In this document: one piece after another, positions 33,652-43,928 of the stretch | Layout of the letters: the number at the start of each line of letters is the position of its first letter | Position numbering within the stretch: the stretch's first letter is position 1 | NCBI GenBank assembly: GCA_020747065.1 | Contig: JAGMVK010000018.1 | Coordinates: 434,001 to 498,000, forward strand | Reading direction: 5' to 3' | From: Cadophora sp. MPI-SDFR-AT-0126 | Lineage: Eukaryota > Ascomycota > Leotiomycetes > Helotiales > Ploettnerulaceae | DNA: 64,000 nt | Notes under the pieces: generated by a model | What the model saw: only the letters and a program-made list of their open reading frames with translations | Database searches by the model: none | Told to the model about the DNA's origin: nothing | Made by a program: the position numbers and the translations under genes

Positions 33652-34608
33652 ATGGCGTTAATTTCTTCGCCTCTCACTTCTTTGAAAGACAAAGTCGCCA
33701 TTGTTACTGGTGCCGGTGGTGGTCTGGGACGGGAATACGCAATTCTCTTGGCATCTTATGGCGCGAAAGTCGTCGTGAATGACTATGGAGGAGATCTCGA
33801 AGGACACAGAGGGGATGTTTCTCGAGCGCAAAGCGTCGTTGATGAGATTACTGCCCAGGGAGGCGTTGCAGCAGCAGACGGCCACGATGTCTCGCAGCAA
33901 GGCGAGGTCCAGCAAATCGTCCAAAATGCCGTGAAGCACTTTGGGACAGTTCATATATTGGTCAACAATGCTGGAGCAGCAGGCCAGATGAGTTCCCACG
34001 ATAATGTCAACGTCGACTCATTCCGTCGCGTCTGGGAAATCGCGGCTCTTGGGACAATCTTGCTCATCAGCGCTGTCTATCCATTCATGGAGAAACAAGG
34101 CTATGGGAGAATCATCAATACCTCTTCGGACTCGATCTATGGTTTTGGTGGTGGCGGAGATGGTGGGTATGCTTCTTCGAAAGGTGCCGTCTTTGCATTG
34201 ACAAAGGACATGGGAAAGTTCTCGCCAAAGCACGGAATTAAAATCAATGGTGTATTGCCTTCTGCCGTTTCGAGAATGTCAGATCTCTCTCCGCTGGTCA
34301 AACGTATCACTCGTGAGCATTTCCCAACGTCAAAGGTCGCGCCTTTCGTTTGTGCTTTGGCGGCGGAAGAGTGTCCTGTGTCTGGGGAGCTATTCAGTGT
34401 TGGGGGAGGACGGGCTGCAAGAACGACGCTGGCCACGTTCGAGGGACATGCTAATGAAGAAACGGCTGAGGGCTATCTTGATCACTTCGACGATGTCATG
34501 GGCTCGACTGAAGATGTATACGTTCCGACAGATTGCTTGGATCTGATATCATATGGTATCAAGATCGCAACAGGTGTTGATGTGGGGAAACTTACGCATG
34601 ATGGCTGA
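33652..34608 (+). CDS. SDR of the peroxisomal (3R)-hydroxyacyl-CoA dehydrogenase type (SDR 2)
   Basis: Single exon, 318 aa. Cofactor motif VAIVTGAGGGLGREYA, then VVVNDYGGDLEGHRGD, VNNAG, and the catalytic Ser/Tyr/Lys in INTSSDSIYGFGGGGDGGYASSK broken by a Gly-rich insertion before YASSK. The Gly-rich start, the NDYGGD motif and the overall style are those of the dehydrogenase domain of multifunctional enzyme type 2 (MFE-2/17beta-HSD4), which oxidises (3R)-hydroxyacyl-CoA. Here it stands alone, with no second dehydrogenase, hydratase or SCP2 domain. The C-terminus ends KLTHDG, not a peroxisomal SKL signal. A stand-alone member in a ketone cluster may act on a hydroxy acid or alcohol intermediate; the substrate is unknown. 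Confidence 0.9.
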   Translation: MALISSPLTSLKDKVAIVTGAGGGLGREYAILLASYGAKVVVNDYGGDLEGHRGDVSRAQSVVDEITAQGGVAAADGHDVSQQGEVQQIVQNAVKHFGTVHILVNNAGAAGQMSSHDNVNVDSFRRVWEIAALGTILLISAVYPFMEKQGYGRIINTSSDSIYGFGGGGDGGYASSKGAVFALTKDMGKFSPKHGIKINGVLPSAVSRMSDLSPLVKRITREHFPTSKVAPFVCALAAEECPVSGELFSVGGGRAARTTLATFEGHANEETAEGYLDHFDDVMGSTEDVYVPTDCLDLISYGIKIATGVDVGKLTHDG

Positions 34609-35136
34609 GAGAAGAAAATTAGATTCAAGGATACTCCCAGCATATTCAAATGAAAGACTCTTGTGTAATTACTAGAAAACATTGAGTTGGGTACACGAAA
34701 TCAGGAGACTGCTTGTGGGATCGTGGAGAATTTCGTCTCATTCCCGAGCGAGCGTAAGGATGGTGAGCTCCGTTAAACGCGGTCAAAAGATTGCTAAGAA
34801 GGAGTCTCGCCGAGAGGCATCGCAAGAGTGGAGGAACGAACCAGAATCCGACGTTTAGCTTTCGCGTGGTGTGTGTCATACAAGTTGTAACCTTTTTGGA
34901 TTGTTTACATGTGTCCAAGATGACGATGCCCTTTCCTGTCTGCATCATAGAAGCTATCGAATCGAATAACTAATTGCTCAGAAAGAACCTTCGCTCTAAG
35001 CAATAAACATTCTGCCCAACAAGGTTGCTGAAACAATGTGTGCAGTGCAAATAATGCACTGATCCTCCTCCCTTACTAACAATGACCTGGTGCAATAACT
35101 CAAGTGGTAGCGTGTTCTCCTCTATCCAGTGGATAT
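34609..35136. other. Intergenic, convergent 3' ends
   Basis: Between SDR 2 and BVMO 2. No supportable gene. Confidence 0.45.
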
Positions 35137-37389
35137 CTATAGATCGTTCAAGTCTAACAATATGGGTGAGAATCCTTTCGTGTAATACGAAAAGTAGCAA
35201 GGATTACTTACAGTACGCTAGGTCTTCTTTACCATGTTCTCTGGCGGAGATCCCGTTTCCCATGAACATGAATGGGTTCTGCTGTCATGAAGAGTCACTT
35301 TTGATACATCATGCTACATGGTACAAGTGACCTACATTCACGTACTCGATTTCGTAGTCCTCGCACCTAAGACTTTTGACAACATCCATGAAATGTATAC
35401 TGGAGCCGGGCCACACCGCAGTAACCTTGTTCGATGCATTATCCTTGTCTGTGAATATGTACTCAGCGATGATTACTCCGAAGAATGGGGGTAATACTCA
35501 CACCAACTACGACACGAACCTGTCCATACTAGATCCTTGTGCACTGCCTGCGTGTACTCGTTGAAGGCATCCTGTATGTTCTTTTTGATGTTCATGCTCT
35601 TGATCTGCTCGGCTTGCATCTTTTTCAATGCTTGGACGATATACTTCGCACTTATCACAGCCCATTAGCAATAGTAACAGTGTTTGAGTTCGGCCTGCTC
35701 ATTACCTCCACTCAATGCACGGAATGAGCGACCCATTCGCAATTGGCGTATTTGGCCCCAAGAAGGCTAGCAAGAATCTCAGCATAGTTCTACGAGGACA
35801 GAGTGTTGCAGAACTGACTCCAGTAATTCGGAAACCCCGAAACGGCAAGTCCCATGTACGCCTCTGCTGGCTTCTGAGACCACATGATTCTTAGATTCTG
35901 ATTCTTCAGTCCGGTCAACTCGAATGCGGGGGTGAAAGATGTGTCAAATCCTGTTGCACACACGATGGCATCGAGGTGATGGGTCTTGCCGTCCACGGTC
36001 TTGATTCCATCTTCGACGATCTGATCAATATGGGAGGTCACGATTTCCACGTTCTCTCGTTGCACGGCATCGAGATAAGGCTTGCCTGGGGTCAGTCGTC
36101 GACAGCCAAGTTCCCATCTATCTGGGTCAGTTCGAATTCCAAATATCAAAGACAGAGAGGACTCGCTCAGGTATCAACTTCTTCTGAAGTTCCTTGGATT
36201 TGATGGAATCTCGCATCATATTTTCTGCCCACTTTTATCATAGTCAGTATTTCGTAAAACATCTATTGGCTACTTTTGACACGTACCTGGCGACTTTCTT
36301 TTTGAGCAGCGGAGTTTCGGATACTTGCTGCGAAATTCTCGTTCATCTGTTGCTCTATTGCCTTTCGAAACTTCCGGTAGTACGTCTTGTCATTGCGGAA
36401 GCGCTCTTTTTCCTCCTTGGTATCTAGTTTAGCGTCAGCTCCATCCGTGCTTCGATTGGATGGGCATTTGTCAATTCACAAGGTTCGTTGAAAGTTGAAG
36501 ATTCAATACCAACGCCTACGCTGGGAAGAATGTATGTTGGCGATCGCACGTAAACTTCTAAACTCTTGACTTTTGGTTGTAGTTTTGGCACAACTTGAAT
36601 TCCAGTGGCTCCAGATCCAATAACGGCAACACATTTGCCTTCCCAATCCCATGAGGTATTCTATGTACTTGGTCAAAACAGGACCTTCCAAGACTGTGAT
36701 TAACTTACCCAATTGGCTGTGTGAAGTTTGGGTCCCTTGAAATTTTGCAATCCTTCAATGTCCGGCCATTTCCATTTGTTCAATATTCCTGTTGCATTGA
36801 TGAAAACATCTGCCTGTAACTCCGTCTGCATGTCATCGACTGTGTTAGATACGCAGAGATTCCACCGACTCGTTGTTTCATCGAATGCTGCAGATACTAT
36901 CCTTGTGTTTAAGCGAATGTGCTCAAAGATCTTGAACCTCTCTGCTACACCTTTGAAGTACTGGAAGATCTCAGGAGCGGGGGCGAAACTTTGCTTCGTT
37001 AGTGGATGACTGCGTCGGATCAATATTTTACTGTTTTCTTACTGGGAGCTCCAGTCGTGGTTTGATGCGAACGTATACTGGTATGCGTGACTTGCCACGT
37101 CGCATGCTGCTCCAAGATACTTGTTCTCAAACCAGGTGCCGCCCACTTCGGGGTTCTTTTCGAAAACTTCAAATGTTATGTGCGGGAGATTCATCATTTC
37201 GATAGCCATGGCTATGCCCGAGGGACCAGCACCTGCAATCACAACGTGAAGTGGGCGACGACTTAAATCGTAACTGTGATGGTGTCCGTACCCCGGAGAT
37301 CGCCCATTTTCGGCGGTTGTGGGTGTATCTGCAGCCCAGAACCGATTTCTGGCGTCAGTTTGAGCCTCTTGGTTTTCCTGATGAGGCAT
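35137..37389 (-). CDS. Baeyer-Villiger-type flavin monooxygenase (BVMO 2)
   Basis: Eleven exons on the minus strand: 37043-37389, 36709-36988, 36510-36660, 36287-36423, 36167-36231, 35819-36117, 35706-35766, 35502-35650, 35336-35448, 35212-35281, 35137-35153; 562 aa. All introns are 48-86 bp. FAD motif VVIAGAGPSGIAMAIEM near residue 50; GGTWFENKYLGAACD; BVMO fingerprint FKGPKLHTANW; NADPH motif VAVIGSGATGIQ; then IPEWELGCRRLTPGKPYLDA, ATGFDTSFTPAF and FPNYWTFLGPNTPIANGSL, each joined across splice sites. Intron 36118-36166 fits only as GC-AG. The last exon is 17 nt and completes DLAYYLNDL. It has the canonical Trp in the fingerprint, unlike BVMO 1. It is divergent from the Zn2Cys6 gene, with cluster motifs in between. 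Confidence 0.88.
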
Positions 37390-37717
37390 TGAAAATATGA
37401 GTAGATGGTGCAGTGGGCCTGACGGAGGACTTGCACAGGGATCCAGATAGTTTCTAGAATAATTCAGACAATCTCAATTGAAGAAAAACGGTGTGCTACA
37501 AGAAACATCAATCTAGGATACTTTTCGAACCCATTAGACTTGAGGTCCACAAAGAGACGTCTTTGACCAAGCTGCTGGTGTCAACCCTGTTGTCAACCCG
37601 CCCCACGGTGGAGCCAACGAGTCAGCCCCGCGTTGTCAGCGCCACAGCTCCGGATCAACACGCAGCCGTAAGCGAGGTATAATTCGGCTATACAGCCATG
37701 AAGGGCAAGTAGAGCAA
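37390..37717. other. Divergent promoter, BVMO 2 / Zn2Cys6 gene
   Basis: 328 bp between divergent starts, holding the motif group at 37580-37641 and a 4-codon upstream ORF (37698-37712: ATG, three codons, TAG) that ends 5 nt before the Zn2Cys6 start codon. Confidence 0.6.
37580..37641. promoter_or_regulatory. GTCAAC/GTCAGC motif group with a full CGAGTCAGC
   Basis: GTCAAC occurs twice (near 37580 and 37592), the full CGAGTCAGC at 37618-37626 (reverse complement of GCTGACTCG) and GTCAGC again near 37635-37640. These lie about 190-250 bp upstream of BVMO 2 and 80-140 bp upstream of the Zn2Cys6 gene. Confidence 0.55.
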
Positions 37718-38453
37718 ATGCCGACTATCGAGCATTCCAAGCAGCCAAAGATGGACGACGAAGTACTCGAATCCTCTGAACAGCAGCAGCTTGGACGTGA
37801 AAGGTCACTTTCTCCGGATTCAGCAAGCCCTCCAGAAGGCAATGACAAGACGTCGGCAAAGAGGACTCGAACTCGAAGGCGAGGGAGACACAGGGCTCCA
37901 TTGGCTTGTACGGGCTGCAGAGCTCGGAAAGTCAGATGTAATGTCATTTTGATTGGGCCGCCATGCTATAATTGCACTCAAGATGGAAAAAGCTGTGAAA
38001 AGCCGACAGGTCGTCGCCAAAAGTAAGTACTGAGCACGCCTGAGGGGGAGCATCGCTGCTGCTTTTGAGATGTCGTGTTTGAATAGATGGGACGGAACAG
38101 TTAACACAAGTACTTTTAGGAATGCAAGCCCTGACTTGGAAGAGCCATTGAACAATCGGTGGCCCCAAAAGTTACTCGAAAAGGAGACAGTTTCACCTCC
38201 AAAGACGGAGAACCCATTCGCAGGCGAGTTCGGATTTGCCGGAGATCTGCAATGTCTCTTGGAAGCGCATTTTCACGCCATTTCCGACTGTCCCTGTGAA
38301 CAGTTCGGCATTCTTGCTTGTCCGTTTTGCGATACGGAGAACCTATCGAGCCATGTAATCAAGGTTCGAAATCCCCTCTTTCCAAGTGCAAGTGTGACTC
38401 AGGGTGCGGCAGTTTTAAGATTCGTTGGACACGATTTGGAAGATGTGTTGTGA
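37718..38453 (+). CDS. Small Zn2Cys6 binuclear-cluster protein
   Basis: Exons 37718-38022 and 38087-38453 encode 223 aa; the 64-bp intron has GTAAGT and TAG ends. The N-terminus is acidic and Ser-rich. A basic run RTRTRRRGRHRAP precedes the cluster ACTGCRARKVRC, then CYNCTQDGKSC about 8 residues further, giving six correctly ordered Cys. The rest is only about 120 residues and lacks the fungal transcription-factor middle homology region; instead it has LLEAHFHAISDCPCEQFG and ILACPFCD, an unexplained second Cys group. It is nuclear and DNA-binding by class. Its divergent position next to BVMO 2 makes it a likely pathway regulator. A second start (MDDEV, 37751) is possible. It may be a truncated regulator or a small dedicated one. 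Confidence 0.83.
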
Positions 38454-41400
38454 CTAAATGATATAGGGTACTGAAAACAGATAGAGGAAACCTCATGTGG
38501 AGATTAGGGAACCAGTGTTGTGGTGATCATACAGTGCACTGGTTAGCTTTGGCCAGATCAGACTTCTCTTTCAATTTTCGAAAATAATACGGCGGGACCG
38601 TTCGCGCAATTAGCTACAATTCGAGCTGGCGTTATGGTGAATTCAGCTTTGTGTTGTTCTAGCAAGCAAAACCTATTAATGAGCAAACGATAGATACTTT
38701 GAATTTATATGTTCTGCTTCTCACCAAAAAGAGATATAAGCAAGCACAGGTCCAGCACTTCTCTCCTTCAAAACGGTCAGAGATGTTACGGTTCAGTAAA
38801 TGCATAGCTACCTGCTGCAGCTTGAGAAACTGGGGAATCCTGGAACAGCTTAATCGGACATAATGTGAGTGTGTCAACGACAGCGCACCAGAGGCACAGC
38901 GTCTCTGGCGGTGGAGCCCCATCATATCGAATTGATCTGTTGACTCGACTTGTAGTGAGGAGCAGATACTTGCGTTGAAGAGTTGGTCGGCGGCTTTGAG
39001 AGGGGATGTTGTGGTGGAGCCTACTGGGACTGCTTAGTGATACACGAACCAAGTCCGAGGGGGAATGCTGTTTAGGGACTCGGGAATCGAGAGAGATGAG
39101 AATAATGAAATAATGATAGTATAAAGAATGGCAGTGGCAGCTCGATCGACAATAATAAACTATTCACTTTTCCTCGATTTAAGATATCGTGTTTTTGCTT
39201 GTTTGCAGTTTGAAAGTACTTCGTCGTCTCAGAACGAATCCTGATCAGAACTTTTCTAAATTTCAAGTCATAAACATCCTGCTCTGCAGATCCAGGTTGG
39301 ACGTAGGGTAGTACTTGCGAAGGTAAAGGAAGATGTGAGAGAAGGGAACATTATATGTCTCTTCGTTTCGGATTTCGGATCTTCCGAATACAAGGATCTG
39401 GGATCGAGGCGGGCACGAGGAGAGGTGAATCATGAGGAAACAGTACTTCTGCCTAGCTGAAAATCCGAAAGTGTAAGAAAAGTTCGAGCTGTGGGCGATT
39501 GCTTAAGTGAATTTTACCTGATCGCTAACTCTTGTGGAACGCCTGGCCCGGTACTTTATATATCTGGAAGAGAGATCACAATACGCGGTCCAGTATCTCC
39601 CGACCTCCCAAAGTCTCTGGTCTTTTTTAAGGAAGAACGCAGAGTCGCGAGTATAAGTAAGGCCATTCAGGAGTCGCGACTTTGTAATCTTCTCCTGTCT
39701 TTGTATAGGGCTGTGATGAGTATTGTTGTGATGTGTGACGCAGGATTTCTGTGTAAGGTACCAAATGCTAGGAGGGATGTATATTGACTATCGAAAGAGA
39801 AATATTCCAAGAAATTGACAGTGATGCAGATAAAGATGATGACAGGGGAATGACATTAAAGCACAACTCAACCGAGCCATGCATTTGATAACATAACCTA
39901 GCGAGGGGATTCGAACAACAGACAGAAGGATCATCTCGGATAGAAGAAGTAAGCGGGAGGAATTTGTAGGCTTGAGGAGACGATGAGGAGGAAGGAATCG
40001 AGCTTACAGCTAAGCTCGGCTGGACTCTTTGAAGGATCGCTGTCTATGATCTTGCGTGCTCACGGTTCTATGATATTGGAGGAGGAAGTCTATCTATGCT
40101 CAAAACTCAAGACTGGGCAAAGCTCGGAGACTTGAGCTATCGACCTACGAAAGCCTAGACTCGCTGATTCAGTGAGTTTCAGAGTACTCTTGAAGGGAAT
40201 ACGAAGAGGCATGAACCATAAATCAGACAGAAATTCACTCAAGGAGAGGAAATGGAACGATGCTTGAGTGAAATTCGGCTAGGCACGCTCAGGTATTTAA
40301 GCCATCCAACCACACTGGCCTTCAAGAACCAGACGGTCCACCACATCCACTCCTAGGGACCATGGAAAGTGGAACCTAGGCTGGTAGACTGATCTAGAAG
40401 TCAATTAGGGCCGAGGGAGCATGATACTCTGAAATTCGTTCTCGAGTTGATGACTTTAAGTGAGGTCAAGCAAAGCGGCAAGGAATTTAGAGATATTCAA
40501 TAGACTCGAATGGCAAGAAAAAAGGAAACAAGGAGATATGCGCAGGAAGACTGGAAGTGACAGCAGATTCAACTACCGGCGTCGATGTACGAGATTGACA
40601 ATAGAGGATGCAGATACTTTGAAGCAAGAAATGCTAGCTGAGACATAAGAGAAAGGAAGAGATAGGATAGGAAGAAAGTCAAGAAATAATCATTGCCTGG
40701 AGTGGACCTAAGCCAGACTATCAGCGAAAGCCACCTTCGAGCGGTAGTGACCAATGTCATTTCCTTTTTATTTATAAAACGTGATATTGCTGTACGAGTG
40801 TTCTTATAGTATGTCGGAAGGGAAAGGGAAGCACTTTCGGTCAGGAATGGTGAATGATACATGTGCTCGACGGTTCTACATCAAACACTTCATACATTAC
40901 AAAAAGTTCACTTACCGTAATGTACTGTACGTACCTAGCATAGTGGGAAGTCTGCAGCCCCATGCAAGGCTTGCACCACTCTTCATCCAGCGATTCAGCC
41001 TGATCTTCCCCTTCTCTCTAACTCTCTTCATCCCCTCTGACCTTCGCCCGCGAACACGTGATATCACTCATAGCTCACACCCCTCTGCTCTCCTTCCCTT
41101 CCCATCCCTTCCCTCCCTACACATCCCGCTCATCACAGCACCACCGACTCCGCAGACATACCAACAGCAACAACCGACGCAACACCCCATCCCATCCCAA
41201 ATCAAATATTGTTCAAACAGCGTCGTCGTCATCACCGATCCCCATCTCCATTTCCATCCCCATCCGGCAGGTCTCCCGCCCACCTCCTCCGGAGATTCGG
41301 GTGGAGCCCTGAGAGATTTGCGAGATCTTCGGCCAAGCTTTGGGATTTTAATTTATATAATTTATGAGGAGGAAGTGCTGGGGTTACTCTGTAGTTTCGG

Positions 41401-43928
41401 GAGGAAAACCCCGAATTATCGTACCGTACTCTGTACCGATGCAGTGGCTGTTGTCGTGGTAAGTATTAATGTTTGCTCGATTCAGGCGCTGCTATTACGC
41501 TACATTGAACGATACTTGTTAAATGAGCAAGGGAAAGTCACAGATGTTGGGGTTGTCGAACCCCGAGATCCAAGATCCAAGGTCCAGGGCTTGATGGATG
41601 ATTTGGAGATCAGACGGTTGGTCGTTTGAAGATGCATGCTTGTTGCTTTCTCTACACAGCACAGCCACTCACGTTACAGGTTTGGCGAAACAGCCTGAAG
41701 GGCTAGGAAAATGACAAATGTTAGCGAAAAAACGCATTATTCTGTGTAGTATCCCCTTCATATCATCAAGAGCACAAACGAAGAAGGATGCACCCGTGAA
41801 ATGATGGAAATATCGGATGGATTAGCCAAGCTGGTAATTATGAAGCAGAGAGATCTGAAATAGAAAAGAAGTCTTGGTGTTGTGCTGCACTTTCCAAGCC
41901 AAGCCAGAAACAAGAAGCTGGTAATCTCATTTAATTGTTCATCCCATCTCTTCCTCATCCTCTCCCCAAGATCCAAGACCAAAAGTAAGACCAGCAACCA
42001 CCCTCCACCACAAAAGCCAATCGCCTTATCCGCCACCAACCGGCATGGAACCTTGAGGCTGTTTACAGTTCTCCCTCTGCCCCTCTCCCTGTCCAAGTGT
42101 TTGCCATCCATCAGTGTTCAGATGAGATAAAGTTGTGCTTTGCATCTGTATTTGGTATGCATTCCACCCCCTGCCATCCATTCCCCTGAACCCCCTGGCT
42201 CACCTCCGCCTCGCCTGAACGCACGAAACTAGTCTGCAAGCGGTAAGTGGGGTGTTGGCGCGCACATGTCTTGGTATTGCGATTCGCTGGTCTGACGTCT
42301 TGCCTTGGCGCTCAGCGTTTCAGCTTGACGCTTGCTTGCTTGCTTTGCCTGCCCTTGCCCTTGCCCATGCCTCTGCTTGGCGCGTGATGTGCAGTTGGGT
42401 AATGGATGGATGGACAAACACCTCAAATGCTCAGATGGGGCGGGAGTGAGGAATGCATGCTGGGAGGATCTAAAGAAAGATAGGATGAAAATGACTTTCA
42501 AGGTAAGAGGAAACGAGACGGCGCTTACAGCTCAAGCGAGGTCTGCCCTACCAGCTTGTATTCCGGCTGTAAGGGATCTCTCGTCAGATTTTCCATTCTT
42601 AGGTACAAGATGGATTTTACCCAGTCAGGAACGAACGCATGCTTCTCTCCCGTCATTCAGGAACACTGCATGCACTTACAGTATTTATTTTACCCCTGGA
42701 TACAGAACGAACGAGCGACCACGCAGAAACACCATGCAGCTAAATCCCCAGCCCCCCTCCCCTTACCCGAGCCCCTATGATCGGCTGTCTCATGCCTCCC
42801 ATTGGGCAGCCATGACCTCAAAGTTCCTATTCCAGGGTGATCAGGATCAGGATCATGCCTTGAAGCCCCTTGATAATCTCGAAAACGATCTGTACATCTC
42901 AGGCCAGCGAAGTAGAAGTGGTCATGATTCATGCTAGCAGGCATGACACGGTCTCTCTGGACTGCAAGTGATGGATGGAGGGAGGATTCCACTTGTACCT
43001 GCCAAGCGACCTTCCGTGCCCATCTCATCTTCTACCGGACGGTGGGTGGATAGGCAGATCGTGGACTTGCAAGGGAGTTTGCCTTTCTTGTCTCCGTCCC
43101 TGACTTCCTCTCTCCTTCTCTCTTTCCTCCTCTTTCCTCCACCTCACCGTCGCTCAACCCAACCCCAACCCCCCACACATTCTTTCATTCCTTTGAGTTC
43201 GTTCTCTGTCTGGTGACCGATGCGCATCCACGTTCCTTTCACACCTACGTAACATTTCGCTCTTTAGACTTGGAACTGGACGACAGACGAACAGACCGAC
43301 CGACTCCTTATTGATAGCATCCGCTCGTGGCCTGGCACACGACAGCTCTCGTACGTTCTTTAGACTGGGTTGAGGCGCACCGTTTGCATTTGGAAGGGCA
43401 TTGAACAACGAACGACAATACTGGAGAATCATTGAAGCGACGAGAAGAAAGCATTGAGGGACCATTGGAACAAAATTGGACTACTTTGCGACAACTGGGA
43501 ATCTTGAATCTTTGGTCTTGGCAAGAATTGACGGATTAGGGAACTTGGACGACATCTGTTTGCTGTGAAGGAAAAGCTGTCGTGAATCTCCTGGACATTC
43601 ACCAAAATCACGACGACGTCATCTTCATCAAGGCTTGGTTAGACTGCTCCGTATCAATCTTCGAAGACTGAACTCCTCGCCAACTTTCGAAAATCAGGCA
43701 GACTCGTCGCCGACCCCGCTAGCGAGTCACCCCAAATATATCTTCAACCCTTCTCGAAAATTATCTCACCACAACACTATCAACAACAACAACACAATTT
43801 CTCGAAATTGATTGTTTAGACACACTCTCTCGATCTCCACGGTAGATCGAACGATCAATCATCAATTCTTCTCTTCATTCATTCAAAGCATACGCTTCTT
43901 CAGGAATATTCAATTGCTCGTTTTCAAA
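38454..43928. other. Long region without a supportable gene
   Basis: About 5.5 kb. Open frames on both strands are low-complexity or overlap each other, including a 282-codon frame at 40781-41629 full of His/Pro/Ser that lies over pyrimidine-rich DNA (about 40980-41180). CTTGC and CCTTGC short tandems occur near 42325-42365. A pyrimidine-rich stretch at 43090-43160 and a long C/A-rich leader run up to the DUF1996 gene. Probably promoter, long 5' UTR or non-coding RNA territory; nothing can be assigned. Confidence 0.45.

Noticed and set aside
34970..35200. Alternative long last exon for BVMO 2 (about 60 further residues)
   Set aside because: A TTAG acceptor closer to the donor gives the family-like ending DLAYYLNDL; the longer tail resembles no BVMO end.
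37718..38453. A biosynthetic (PKS/NRPS/terpene) cluster reading for the BVMO region
   Set aside because: No backbone enzyme is present anywhere in the window, so a catabolic or modifying role fits better.
39895..39930. Possible tRNA T-arm (GGGGATTCGAAC)
   Set aside because: Flanking bases do not form the T-stem, and no acceptor or anticodon stem could be folded around it.
40781..41629. 282-codon plus-strand open frame
   Set aside because: Composition is low-complexity (His/Pro/Ser runs over pyrimidine-rich DNA), there is no domain, and overlapping frames on the other strand look alike.
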